In this document: positions 1-9,077 of the stretch, piece after piece
Position numbering within the stretch: position 1 is the first letter of the stretch
Layout: each line of letters starts with the position of its first letter
NCBI RefSeq assembly: GCF_019856455.1
Contig: NZ_CP082205.1
Span: 1,116,001 to 1,180,000 of the forward strand
Source of the DNA: Streptococcus suis
Lineage (GTDB): Bacteria; Bacillota; Bacilli; Lactobacillales; Streptococcaceae
Length of the DNA: 64,000 bases
Direction of reading: 5' to 3'
Position numbers and translations under genes: made by a program
The notes under the pieces: model-generated
The model's input: the letters and a program-made list of their open reading frames with translations, nothing else
Database searches by the model: none
What the model was told of the DNA's origin: nothing

Positions 1-32
1 GGGGCTGGTCAAAAAGCCTAATATAAACAAAA

Positions 33-80
33 CCGCATGAAATCTTTCATTTAAAAACGTTGATTTTATGCGATTTTTTA
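33..80 (+). terminator. Hairpin terminator upstream of lanF
   Basis: A 10-bp stem (GCATGAAATC at 35-44 against GATTTTATGC at 62-71, one mismatch) is followed by a T-rich run. It would end transcription coming from the left before the lanF promoter. Positions 1-20 resemble the start of the GAGGCTGGGCAAAAAGCC repeat family seen at 43579 and 52309. Confidence 0.5.
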
Positions 81-132
81 TTTCGAAAATTTGAAAAAAT
101 CAAAGAGATATCGACTTTTTGCTCAATTTTTT

Positions 133-168
133 TCTGAACAAATACTGAAATTTCTTTTGTATTATAAT
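133..168 (+). promoter_or_regulatory. nis-box-like promoter of lanFEG
   Basis: TCT at 133-135 and ACT at 144-146 are separated by eight bases, followed 13 bases later by TATTAT (160-165), with an overlapping TATAAT (163-168). The nisA promoter of Lactococcus has a TCT-N8-TCT box with the same 13-base gap to its -10, which NisR binds. I infer control of lanFEG by a NisRK-type two-component system that is not in this window. Confidence 0.6.
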
Positions 169-190
169 AAAAGAAATGGAGGCAGAAAAA

Positions 191-892
191 ATGGAAGTTA
201 TCATTCAAAATCTAAGAAAAAGCTATAAAGACAAAGAGGTTTTAAAAGACGTTTCATTTAAAATTGAAGAAGGTACTATTTGTGGTCTTCTGGGAGTAAA
301 TGGGGCTGGGAAATCCACCATTATGAAAATTCTTTTTGGGTTAGAAAGAGCTGATAGTGGAGAAGTCATTTTCAATGGAAAGCATAAGGATATTGTAGAA
401 GAAAATAGATTTGATATTGGAGCGTTGATAGAATCTCCTGCTATCTATTTGAATCTTTCTGCATTTGACAATTTAAAAACACGAGCATTGCTACATGATA
501 TTCCAGATGAAAGAATTTATGAGGTACTTCAGTTGGTTGGTTTATCTGATACTGGAAAAAAGAAGGCAGGGCACTTTTCATTAGGAATGAAGCAACGACT
601 TGGTTTAGGAATGGCAATTATTACCAATCCTGATTTATTAATTTTAGATGAGCCAACTAATGGTCTAGATCCAGATGGGATAAAAGAATTGCTAAATTTA
701 ATTAGGGATCTAAAAAAATCTGGAATGACAGTCCTCTTGTCCAGCCATCAACTAAGTGAAGTCAGCAAAATTGCGGATCAAATCGTTATACTGAATCAGG
801 GCAAGATTTTTTACGATGATATTAATAAGAATTCAAATGATTTAGAAAAACTATTCTTTAGAATTGTCCATGGAGGTGATGGAAATGACTAA
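191..892 (+). CDS. lanF: Lantibiotic immunity ABC transporter, ATP-binding subunit LanF
   Basis: ATPase of the LanFEG exporter that removes lantibiotic from the producer's own membrane. Walker A is GVNGAGKST at residues 35-43, the signature region is FSLGMKQR and Walker B is LLILDEPTNGLDP. Where most ABC proteins have a Q-loop this one reads ALIESPAIY, the E-loop reported for LanF proteins. I chose ATG 191 because GGAGG lies at 178-182. The upstream in-frame ATG at 176 overlaps that site and is almost at the inferred transcript start. The gene overlaps lanE by 8 bases. It corresponds to NisF/NsuF. Confidence 0.92.
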   Translation: MEVIIQNLRKSYKDKEVLKDVSFKIEEGTICGLLGVNGAGKSTIMKILFGLERADSGEVIFNGKHKDIVEENRFDIGALIESPAIYLNLSAFDNLKTRALLHDIPDERIYEVLQLVGLSDTGKKKAGHFSLGMKQRLGLGMAIITNPDLLILDEPTNGLDPDGIKELLNLIRDLKKSGMTVLLSSHQLSEVSKIADQIVILNQGKIFYDDINKNSNDLEKLFFRIVHGGDGND

Positions 893-1622
893 TATTTTTA
901 AATCTGAGTGGCTGAAGCAAAAATCTAGTTCTGATAAAAAATTACTAATCCTTATTCCTTTGCTAGCAATTTTTATAGCTTTCATACTAGCAGGACCTCT
1001 CAATTTAGAAAGTTTTTCAATTTATTGGTGGGAGGGAGGATTCCTTTTCACTCTCCTTGGGTTATTGTTTTTAGCTGATTATAGCGCGGAGGAGAATGCA
1101 GGTGCGTTTCAAAATATTAGCTTGGGTAGATATACGTTTACTATTTATTTAGCGAAGATACTGTTGAAGTTCAAGGATGTTTTGATTTCAACCTTTATTT
1201 TTACGATAATATTTTATGGCATCTCATTTCTTTTTTCAGGTGTGATATCAGTAGACATTGGTAAAGATTTGATTTGTTTATTACTTATTGGTGTTTCTTC
1301 TGCTTGGGTATTACCACTATTATATTTTCTAGCAAAGTGGATAAATCCCTACTTGTTGTTGGCTACAAATTCTCTTATTTGCTTATTAGTTGCTCCTCTA
1401 ATAGCTCAGACATCGGTTTGGTTCATATTTCCTTATACTTATCACTATAAAATTGCTTATGCTCTTTTACATTTAAAACCCTCAGGTGATTTAGAGGCAG
1501 CATTAAGTGGAGTTGAAATATCGACAATTTTAATATCAGTATCTCTTTCAATCTTAGTTTTTGTGAGTTTCCTTAGTTTGTTGAAGTGGAGGATAACTAA
1601 TGAACAAAATTCTAAAAAGTGA
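885..1622 (+). CDS. lanE: Lantibiotic immunity ABC permease LanE
   Basis: Membrane subunit of the immunity transporter, 246 residues. It has several long hydrophobic stretches, about six helices in all, with charged residues between them. The start at 885 is set by GGAGG at 872-876; the earlier in-frame ATGs fall inside or before this site. It overlaps the end of lanF and is overlapped by lanG for 23 bases, so translation is probably coupled. Assignment to NisE/NsuE rests on position between lanF and lanG and on the ABC-2 immunity-permease look. Confidence 0.85.
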   Translation: MTNIFKSEWLKQKSSSDKKLLILIPLLAIFIAFILAGPLNLESFSIYWWEGGFLFTLLGLLFLADYSAEENAGAFQNISLGRYTFTIYLAKILLKFKDVLISTFIFTIIFYGISFLFSGVISVDIGKDLICLLLIGVSSAWVLPLLYFLAKWINPYLLLATNSLICLLVAPLIAQTSVWFIFPYTYHYKIAYALLHLKPSGDLEAALSGVEISTILISVSLSILVFVSFLSLLKWRITNEQNSKK

Positions 1623-2286
1623 GTTGCTAAAGTTGAAAGGCTCTCTTACTTTAAATCTTATTTTAATTTTATCAATTATTCAATTATTCACAATTCCTCT
1701 TTATTTACAGTTTACAAATAATTCAGTTGTAATTGAAAATATCATTTTTTTACCTATGTTAGGATATTGTATATTAGCATCAATTTTCTCTATTTTTCTT
1801 CATGAACAAGAGGAAAAAGCAAATTTCTTTCAAAATATTAAAAGCGAAAAAAATAGTGGAATTATTTGGGGAATAAAGCTTATTTCGACAGACTTACTTA
1901 TGGTTTTATTGGGAGTTCCAGTTTGGATAGTGGTAGGAGTTGAATTTAATAGACTCTCTTACTTTGCGTATGTTGGTGTGATTACTTGGTTATTATTAGT
2001 CTTACTTAACCATTTCCATATGTTACTTAGTCTTATCATGGGAAAGGGAGGGAATCTAGTAATTTCTTTTATCGAATGTCTGTTTATTATATTTGCAACC
2101 AATAAAGTATTTTTAAATAACTTCTGGTTGCCTATCGTTTTACCTGTTAATATGATCCTAGAAATTGGGAAAAATGAAATTTTTATGATTCTAGTATACT
2201 TAATTGGTTTTATCATATTATCGTATTTTTGTAATTTAGCTGTTATGAATAATGTTGAAATTCAAAAAATATGTAAAAAGAGGTAA
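1600..2286 (+). CDS. lanG: Lantibiotic immunity ABC permease LanG
   Basis: Second membrane subunit of the immunity exporter, 228 residues with about six hydrophobic segments. It begins MNKILKSELLKLKG, the amphipathic start common in LanE/LanG permeases. ATG 1600 has a GGAGG about 8 bases upstream, inside lanE. It is the last gene of the FEG unit and is followed by a hairpin at 2329-2398. Sequence similarity between LanG proteins is low, so context supports this call more than motifs. Confidence 0.83.
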   Translation: MNKILKSELLKLKGSLTLNLILILSIIQLFTIPLYLQFTNNSVVIENIIFLPMLGYCILASIFSIFLHEQEEKANFFQNIKSEKNSGIIWGIKLISTDLLMVLLGVPVWIVVGVEFNRLSYFAYVGVITWLLLVLLNHFHMLLSLIMGKGGNLVISFIECLFIIFATNKVFLNNFWLPIVLPVNMILEIGKNEIFMILVYLIGFIILSYFCNLAVMNNVEIQKICKKR

Positions 2287-2328
2287 ATTGGTTAGAGGTC
2301 ACTAAAAGAGTAGAATACAACAAAATTC

Positions 2329-2398
2329 AATAGATAAAAAGCGAATGACAGCATATTTTGAAATCTAAAGATTGCAGATCATCCGCTTTTTATGTCTA
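2329..2398 (+). terminator. Terminator after lanFEG
   Basis: AAAAAGCG (2336-2343) pairs with CGCTTTTT (2384-2391). The stem extends inward (ATGA with TCAT) and outward (AATAGA with TCTATT), with a loop of about 30 bases. It separates the immunity unit from the lanA promoter. Confidence 0.6.
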
Positions 2399-2557
2399 TT
2401 TTATTATCTTTTCAAGACAGTATTGTTCATGATATTTTAAAAATATCAGACTTTTTCAGCAGTTTCATTGGTCAACTATCTTTTTATTTAATTGTCCAGA
2501 GTATCAGTATAAATATTTCATGCATTCTAAATAAAAAATTTGTTCATTCTCTATAAT

Positions 2558-2590
2558 TATGAACAAATTCTGAACTAGGTATCTTACAAT
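2558..2590 (+). promoter_or_regulatory. nis-box-like promoter of lanA
   Basis: TAT (2558-2560), eight bases, TCT (2569-2571), then 13 bases and TACAAT (2585-2590). Spacing and -10 are the same as in the nisA promoter as I recall it; only the first TCT has changed to TAT. It is inferred to be the autoinduced promoter of the lanABTCI operon. Confidence 0.65.
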
Positions 2591-2633
2591 ATATTTGTTC
2601 GAACAAAGAAAAAATAATTGGAGGAATTTTATT

Positions 2634-2801
2634 ATGAACAATGAAGATTTTAATTTGGATCTTGTCACAATCTCAAAGGAAAACAACTCAGGAGCTTCAC
2701 CTCGGGTAACTAGTAAATCATTATGTACTCCTGGATGTAAGACGGGTATTTTGATGACCTGTGCAATCAAAACTGCAACTTGTGGTTGCCATTTTGGATA
2801 A
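2634..2801 (+). CDS. lanA: Nisin U/P-type lantibiotic precursor peptide LanA
   Basis: A 55-residue prepeptide: a 24-residue leader with the FNLDLV box recognised by LanB/LanC, ending GASPR (the NisP-type cleavage site), then a 31-residue core. Core residues Ser3, Thr8, Thr13, Thr23 and Thr25 and Cys7, 11, 19, 26 and 28 are at the five nisin ring positions. Thr2 and Ser5 would give Dhb and Dha. The core starts VTSKSLCTPGCKTG and ends KTATCGCHFG, three residues shorter than nisin A. From memory it equals nisin P and differs from nisin U at positions 1, 20 and 21. ATG 2634 follows GGAGG at 2621-2625; an upstream TTG at 2595 is rejected. Confidence 0.96.
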   Translation: MNNEDFNLDLVTISKENNSGASPRVTSKSLCTPGCKTGILMTCAIKTATCGCHFG

Positions 2802-2851
2802 AATTTATTTGTTTAGTAACTATCTTTTTGCAAATCTTGACTAAGAAAGAA

Positions 2852-2981
2852 AGGGACTCTATATCTTTTCGAGTAAGGTCCCTCTAAATATTAGAATATT
2901 TGTTTAGGATATTACTCTTTAGACGAATATGTCTATTGCTAAAATAAAGGTAGTGGATAGTAGTCTACTACCTTTATTTTT
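2852..2981 (+). terminator. Hairpins between lanA and lanB (attenuator)
   Basis: Two hairpins lie in the 240-base gap. AGGGAC...GTCCCT spans 2852-2883 and has no T-run. A stronger one has AAAATAAAGGTAGT (2941-2954) against ACTACCTTTATTTT (2967-2980). In the nisin operon a leaky hairpin after nisA keeps precursor expression above that of the modification genes; I infer the same role. No second promoter was recognised before lanB. Confidence 0.65.
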
Positions 2982-3041
2982 ATAAATTTCCAAAATAATA
3001 TTTGAAGATTTATAAAAATAATTTAGAAGTTGGAGCTGCTA

Positions 3042-6017
3042 ATGGAACATAAATATACTACAAATAATTTTTTGGTTCGTAATGCAATCATTGGAATACA
3101 TGAATTGTTGGAATGTGATTATAATTCATTTTTAGAAACTATAAGAGAGAATAAGATATTCCAGGAGCAACTATTTGTAGCCAGCAGGAGTTTATATGAA
3201 TCGCTTCAAAAATATTATAGTGGTGATTCAATGAAAAGGAAAAAAATCAACCAATTATCAGAATCTGTATATAAATATTATAAGCGTAGTAAGGTGCGCT
3301 CAACACCATTTGGTTTATTTAGTGAAACTTCAATAGGTTCATTTTCTTCTACAGAGAAATTAAACTTGAATGGAAAAACATTAAAAAAAGTACTCTTGGA
3401 TTCAGAGTGGTTAATACGTCTAGTTTTTAAGATTGAGAAGGAATATTCTCGAGAATTAGCCTATAAAATAAATCCAGCCAACTATCAATTTGGAGATAGA
3501 GTTGTTCAATTGTTTTCTATAAATGATACTAAAATTGAAGAAGTCAACATAAAGTTCACTAAAGTTTATCAACTTATTGATGAGCTTTGTTGTGATAAAT
3601 ATGTATATTTTAACTGTATTATAGAAAAACTTGTTGAATCCTATGGTGAAGAGTATCGAGATATTGCAACATCATATATCATGAGTTTGATTGATAGTCA
3701 TTTTCTAATTTCAAATATTAATTCAGAATTAATAATGAATTTTAAGTTTGAAGAATTCATTTCTAAAGTCAAAGAAATCGATAAGCAAAATCTTTATTAT
3801 TTTAAACTAATAGCAATTAGCAACTTAATTGTTGAATATTCTGAATTGGAAATTGGGGATGGGATTGAAAAGCTTAAAGAAATCTACAAGTTAATGTCAT
3901 CGTTAGTTGAAACCCCTAATTTTCTTCAAATTGATCTTTATAATGATGGTCAAATCCAATTAGGTAATGAAAATAAAACTCAGATAGTAGAATTTGCTGA
4001 GTTTCTAGTAAGTAATTCAGATCATGTAAAGCGTACTTATTTAGATGATTATAAAGAAAAATTTTTAGATAAGTACGGAGTAAATAGAGAAGTTCAGTTG
4101 ATGGAGTTGTTTGATTCTAATTTAGGAATTGGTTCTCCATATGGATATCAGCACCCCAAAAATGATTTCTGGGAATCTTCGCCTTCTACTGTATATTTTA
4201 GTGAAAAAGAAGAATTAGAATATCTCAATAATTTTGAAAAAGCCTTAGAAACAGGTGGAAATATTCAACTTTATAATGAAGAAGATTTTTTTAATCAAGA
4301 CAAAGATAAAATCAATCTAGGATTTGAGTTGTTCTTTTATGTTAATAAAGTAGATGGTAAAAGCGTACTAAGCTTAACTAATACAGGATGTTCTAAGAAT
4401 TTAGGAGCTAGCTCAGGCAGGTTTTCTATTCTATCAGATAAGTTGGAACATTATCATCAAACTATCACTCAAATTGTTGAAAACAATAATCACGTATCAG
4501 GGTATAACTCTTGTGAAATAACATTTTTACCAGAGAATCTTCGTCATGCTAATGTTATGCGCACAACAAATGTCAGAGAAAAAGTATTATCACTTTTTAC
4601 GAATATGGATAAGAGAAGTCAAATTTTATCTGATATATATATTGGTATTGATTCTAAGAATAGTTTTTATGCTAGAAATTTTAAAACTAAGGAACTCTTA
4701 AAATTTTATAGTACAAATATGTATAACCAAATGATGTTTAGCAATGAATTACGGTTTTTATGTGAGATAGCTCAAGAAGATCATTTCGGAATATTCCCTT
4801 GGGAGATGGTTTATCAAAAATTTTCTCATATTCCTAGAATAGTATTTAAGGACATTATTGTTGCTCCTGAACGTTGGAGGCTTAGTGGAAGGATGTTGTC
4901 GAAGGATATTCATCAGATTATTCTTGAAAACAATCTTCCGACAAAATTGTATGTTGATAACAGTGATAATCGAATATTAATTAACCGTAATAATCCACTA
5001 GATAATCAACTTTTTGAAGATATTGTAAGAAAAAGTAGTAATAAAAATGAAGAATTATGTCTATCAGAGTGTATTTTTGATTCACACCTTGTAGAGAAGG
5101 AATCTACAACTCATATTTCTGATATAGTTGTTCCAGTATTTGCTAAGGATGAAATTAAGGAACCTAGGTACATAAAAGAAATATTACCAGAGGTTATTCC
5201 GACAAATGTTAGACAGAAAATACCATTTGATGAATGGCTCTACTTTAAATTGTATATGTCGGCAGATAGGCAAGAGGAATTTCTTTCGGATATAATGCCT
5301 CAAATTTTGAAGTTAGTAAATTTAGATGATGGGATGAGCTTCTATATCAGATATACTGATCCAAAATTTCATATCCGACTAAGGATAAGAACGCAGAATT
5401 TATATAAAAGTTTTGAAAAAATTCAAGAGATTTTTCAACTCTGCATACAAAACAAGTTAATATCAAATATAGATATTTCAACGTATGACAGAGAAATCGA
5501 AAGGTATGGGGGACTAGAAAGAATTCCTTTGGTAGAAGAAATTTTTTGTCTAGATACTGAAATAGTCATCAATTCATTAAGTTTAATTCGGCAGAAAAGA
5601 TTAGATTTAACCCTAGATGATTTAGCAATAATATTTAACTACTTTTATCTCAAATCATTTTTTAAAGATAACAATAAAGAAATAATACAATTTTTAGAAT
5701 TTGCTTGTCCAGAGCATTTAGACAGCCAAAATAGAGATAAAAATAGGAATACTGCATTAATTGATTTGTACTTAATAAAGGGATATTTAATAAATCTTCT
5801 TCCAGAACTATCTAAACTATGTCAAAGACTTAAGAAATTATCAGACAGTTGTATTCAATTATCAGATGACTATACATATATCATTTATGATAGTATCATT
5901 CATGTACACAATAATCGCTTATTTGGTATAAAGAGAGAAAATGAGACTAAGATTTATGCTATAATTCGCGGATTGATAATCAGTGAAGAATTTAGAAATG
6001 GGCACAATCATGGATAA
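3042..6017 (+). CDS. lanB: Lantibiotic dehydratase LanB
   Basis: Dehydrates Ser/Thr of the LanA core using glutamyl-tRNA. At 991 residues it is almost the length of NisB (993). By family architecture, roughly residues 1-700 are the glutamylation domain, where the motif KVRSTPFGLFSE near residue 87 is typical of LanB N-domains. The last 280 or so form the elimination (SpaB C-terminal) domain, with FYIRYTDPKFHIRLRIR. ATG 3042 follows GGAG at 3032; the in-frame TTG at 3030 is rejected. No frameshift or stop is seen. It overlaps lanT by 8 bases. Confidence 0.94.
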   Translation: MEHKYTTNNFLVRNAIIGIHELLECDYNSFLETIRENKIFQEQLFVASRSLYESLQKYYSGDSMKRKKINQLSESVYKYYKRSKVRSTPFGLFSETSIGSFSSTEKLNLNGKTLKKVLLDSEWLIRLVFKIEKEYSRELAYKINPANYQFGDRVVQLFSINDTKIEEVNIKFTKVYQLIDELCCDKYVYFNCIIEKLVESYGEEYRDIATSYIMSLIDSHFLISNINSELIMNFKFEEFISKVKEIDKQNLYYFKLIAISNLIVEYSELEIGDGIEKLKEIYKLMSSLVETPNFLQIDLYNDGQIQLGNENKTQIVEFAEFLVSNSDHVKRTYLDDYKEKFLDKYGVNREVQLMELFDSNLGIGSPYGYQHPKNDFWESSPSTVYFSEKEELEYLNNFEKALETGGNIQLYNEEDFFNQDKDKINLGFELFFYVNKVDGKSVLSLTNTGCSKNLGASSGRFSILSDKLEHYHQTITQIVENNNHVSGYNSCEITFLPENLRHANVMRTTNVREKVLSLFTNMDKRSQILSDIYIGIDSKNSFYARNFKTKELLKFYSTNMYNQMMFSNELRFLCEIAQEDHFGIFPWEMVYQKFSHIPRIVFKDIIVAPERWRLSGRMLSKDIHQIILENNLPTKLYVDNSDNRILINRNNPLDNQLFEDIVRKSSNKNEELCLSECIFDSHLVEKESTTHISDIVVPVFAKDEIKEPRYIKEILPEVIPTNVRQKIPFDEWLYFKLYMSADRQEEFLSDIMPQILKLVNLDDGMSFYIRYTDPKFHIRLRIRTQNLYKSFEKIQEIFQLCIQNKLISNIDISTYDREIERYGGLERIPLVEEIFCLDTEIVINSLSLIRQKRLDLTLDDLAIIFNYFYLKSFFKDNNKEIIQFLEFACPEHLDSQNRDKNRNTALIDLYLIKGYLINLLPELSKLCQRLKKLSDSCIQLSDDYTYIIYDSIIHVHNNRLFGIKRENETKIYAIIRGLIISEEFRNGHNHG

Positions 6018-7806
6018 ATTTACACTAAAAAATTTTTTTCAAACAATTTTGACAATTCCTAAAACAATAAGATTAATTTTTCGAATAGAAAGAAAATATG
6101 CTAGCTATCTAATAATTTTAAACATATTACAATCAATAATTCCTTTAGCAAGCTTATTTATCTATCAAGAATTAATCAATGCTGTTTTAAAAAAAGGAAG
6201 TAACATTTTTTCAGTATTAATTGTCTATATATTAATGCAAATGATGCTATCAATACTAAGTCAGTTAAACTCATATATAAGTGAGAAATTTAATATGAAC
6301 TTGTCCTATAATCTCAATTTGAAGTTATTGAAAAAAACATCATCTCTAAATTTAATAGATTTTGAACAAGCAGATACATACAATCTCATTGAAAATATTG
6401 TACAAGATAGTACATATAAGCCGTTCCAACTTTTCAATGCTATCATTGGTGTGATTACAGGGTTTCTATCTTTATTAACAAGTATTATTTATGTGTCCAC
6501 TTGGAATGTGGCAGTATCGACTTTTTTACTGATAATTCCTGTTATTTCCTTAGTAATTTTTATGCGTGTTGGCCAGCTAGAATTTTTGATTCAATGGGAG
6601 CGAGCAAATTCGGAGAGGGAAGTTTGGTACATCAATTATCTTCTTACTCATGATTTTTCATTTAAAGAGATTAAACTAAATGGTATTAGTCAATATTTCA
6701 TTGATAAATATGGAACATTGAAAAGAAATTTTATGAATCAGGATTTGAATATTTCGAAAAAGAAAGTTCTTTTCAGAGGAAGTTTGGATATTTTATTGAA
6801 TTTTATTAATGGTATAGCTATTTTTATGATGATACAGTCAATTCGAAGCGGTAAACTTTTAGTAGGTAATTTTGTAAGCCTTATTCAAGCAATAACTCGT
6901 GTAAATACCTACTCACAATCTATGATCCAAAATACTTATATCATCTATAACACAAGTTTATTCATGGAACAATTATTTAAATTTTTTGATATGGAAGTAA
7001 GTAATATTTCAATTCAGAATAGTAGAATCTCAAGAATTGAAAAGCGCATTGACAAAATAAAAGTCAATAATCTCTCTTTTATCTATCCAGGAAGTGTCAA
7101 AAAAACTTTAGAGGATATTAATGTTGAGTTTAATAAGGGTGAACTTGTAGCAATTGTGGGGAAGAATGGTTCTGGTAAGAGTACCTTAGTAAAATTACTA
7201 TCGGGATTATACCAACCTTCAGAGGGTCAAATATATTATAATAACGAATCTAGTGATGTCCTAGACTTGAGTTATTATCAAAATAATGTTTCTGTTCTTT
7301 TTCAGGACTTTGTGAAGTTTGAATTATCTGTGAGAGAAAATATTGGCCTAAGTGATGTAAACAGTATATCTGACTCCAAAATAAAGAAACATATTGATAA
7401 CTTAAAATTAAATTTCTTAACCGCAGAAAACAATTTCAACCTTAATCAACGTTTAGGGACCTGGTTTAACGATAGTAGACAAATTTCAGGAGGACAATGG
7501 CAAAAAGTAGCATTGGCTAGGACTTTCTTCAAGAATGCAAGCATATACATTTTGGATGAACCAAGTTCAGCGCTTGATCCTGTTTCAGAGAAAGAAATAT
7601 TTGATGAATTTGTAACTCGTTCTAGAGATAAGATTGCTTTGTTTGTGTCACATAATCTAATGGCTGCGAGTAGAGCAGATCGAATTATAGTTATGCAAGA
7701 TGGACGAATTATTGATGAAGGAAAACATGACGACCTTATAAGTAAATCTAAATATTATAGGGAACTTTACTATTCAGAAAAGTACGAGGAGGAGTCTGAT
7801 GGATGA
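6010..7806 (+). CDS. lanT: Lantibiotic exporter LanT (ABC transporter)
   Basis: Exports the modified precursor. It has 598 residues: an N-terminal six-helix membrane domain, then a nucleotide-binding domain with Walker A GKNGSGKST near residue 383, signature ISGGQ near 493, Walker B YILDEPSSALDP near 514 and a SHN H-loop. There is no N-terminal C39 peptidase, so the leader must be removed by a separate NisP-type protease, as the GASPR site also implies. ATG 6010 overlaps the lanB stop. Two earlier in-frame ATGs (5983, 5998) lie within lanB. It overlaps lanC by 8 bases. Confidence 0.92.
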   Translation: MDKFTLKNFFQTILTIPKTIRLIFRIERKYASYLIILNILQSIIPLASLFIYQELINAVLKKGSNIFSVLIVYILMQMMLSILSQLNSYISEKFNMNLSYNLNLKLLKKTSSLNLIDFEQADTYNLIENIVQDSTYKPFQLFNAIIGVITGFLSLLTSIIYVSTWNVAVSTFLLIIPVISLVIFMRVGQLEFLIQWERANSEREVWYINYLLTHDFSFKEIKLNGISQYFIDKYGTLKRNFMNQDLNISKKKVLFRGSLDILLNFINGIAIFMMIQSIRSGKLLVGNFVSLIQAITRVNTYSQSMIQNTYIIYNTSLFMEQLFKFFDMEVSNISIQNSRISRIEKRIDKIKVNNLSFIYPGSVKKTLEDINVEFNKGELVAIVGKNGSGKSTLVKLLSGLYQPSEGQIYYNNESSDVLDLSYYQNNVSVLFQDFVKFELSVRENIGLSDVNSISDSKIKKHIDNLKLNFLTAENNFNLNQRLGTWFNDSRQISGGQWQKVALARTFFKNASIYILDEPSSALDPVSEKEIFDEFVTRSRDKIALFVSHNLMAASRADRIIVMQDGRIIDEGKHDDLISKSKYYRELYYSEKYEEESDG

Positions 7807-9076
7807 AAATAAAGTTATTATTGATTTATCTGAGAAAGTATTTGCTAAATTTGATGAGCAGTTAAAAAGATATGCTGAACAACCGAATTATGATTTATTG
7901 ACCTTGTCTTCTGGTTTACCTGGATTGATATTATTATCTTCAGAATTGACAAGTTTAACTAGTGAAAGAAAATACTCCGCTAGAACGGGTAAATATGTTA
8001 ACTTTATGGTTAAACAAATGAGAAATTATGGTGTTTTATCGGATTCTTTATTTTCAGGAGTTTCTGGAATTGGAATAAGTATACTTCATTTAGTTGAAGA
8101 ACACCCAGAATATCATAACTTATTGATTAGTTTTAATGAGTACATTAAGTACTATACGTTAAGTAAGATTGAAAATATAGATATTAAGAAAATCTCTCCT
8201 ACAGATTATGACATCATAGAAGGAGTATCTGGAGTATTAGTTTATCTTTTATCTCAGGAGCAAGATGAAAATGATTATATAATAAACAGAATTATCAATT
8301 TCTTATCTGAGTTTTCACTAAAAAATTCTACTTTAACAGGCTTCTATGTGGAATCAAAGAATTAAATGTCCAAGACAGAGTCTAAGCTTTATCCGTTAGG
8401 ATGTCTAAATTTTGGTTTAGCACACGGCCTTGCGGGTGTTGGCGCAATGTTGTCTTATTCAAAATTAAAAGGCTATTCTAATGAAAAATCTATTGCAGCA
8501 ATCAAAAAAATTATAATGTTATACGAAAAACACGAGTTAAAAAATTATATGTGGAAAGAGGGATTAAGCGATATTGAACTAAAGAAAACAGAAAAAAGCA
8601 ATTTACAGTATGAATTTATTCGAGATGCGTGGTGCTACGGTAGCCCAGGAATTAGTTTACTATATCTGTATTCAAGTTTGGCTCTAGAAGATAAGAAACT
8701 AAAATCTAAAGCTTGTAACATCTTGAAAGCATCCATCAGGAGAAGTAATGGTTTGGAACAATCTATTTTATGTCACGGATTTTCTGGAGCAATTGAGATT
8801 TGCCTATTTTTTAAAAAAATTTATAAAACAACTGATTTTGATGACTGTATAAAATCTCTTAAGGAAAAGTTAATTAGTGATTTTAGAGAAGACATGACAT
8901 ATGGTTTTAATACTACCGCGGAATTTGAAAATATAAAAACAAAAGATAATCTTGGTTATTTAGATGGAATAATTGGAATTCTGTTAACAATGATCGAACT
9001 AAATAACTTAAAGGTTACAACAAATTGGCAAAGGGCACTCTTATTATTTGATGATGTTATAAAGGAGGTGAAGTAG
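7799..9076 (+). pseudogene. lanC: Lantibiotic cyclase lanC, split by an in-frame stop codon
   Basis: LanC is the zinc enzyme that forms the thioether rings. The reading frame covers 425 codons plus stop, but codon 189 (8363-8365) is TAA. The halves are 188 and 236 residues in the same frame, with ATG directly after the stop (TAAATG). The first half has SGVSGIG and EGVSGVLVYLL; the second has GLAHG, WCYG and LCHG, which supply the zinc ligands and catalytic His. A CAA-to-TAA change would explain it. No good ribosome site precedes the second ATG (only GGAA about 14 bases upstream), though stop-start coupling could give a little of the second half. Ring formation is probably lost. A sequencing error is possible. 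Confidence 0.88.
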
Positions 9077-9077
9077 C

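Noticed and set aside
2595..2633. Longer lanA starting at TTG 2595
   Set aside because: The GGAGG site and the standard nisin leader (starting MNNEDFNLD) support ATG 2634; the transcript start from TACAAT would be at or after 2595.
2504..2770. Minus-strand open frame of 88 codons over lanA
   Set aside because: It is antisense to the precursor gene and the nis-box promoter, with no ribosome site or recognisable protein.
8366..9076. A separate, normally expressed second LanC-like gene
   Set aside because: It is in the same frame as the first half, begins directly after the stop, lacks a good ribosome site, and only the joined protein has LanC length.
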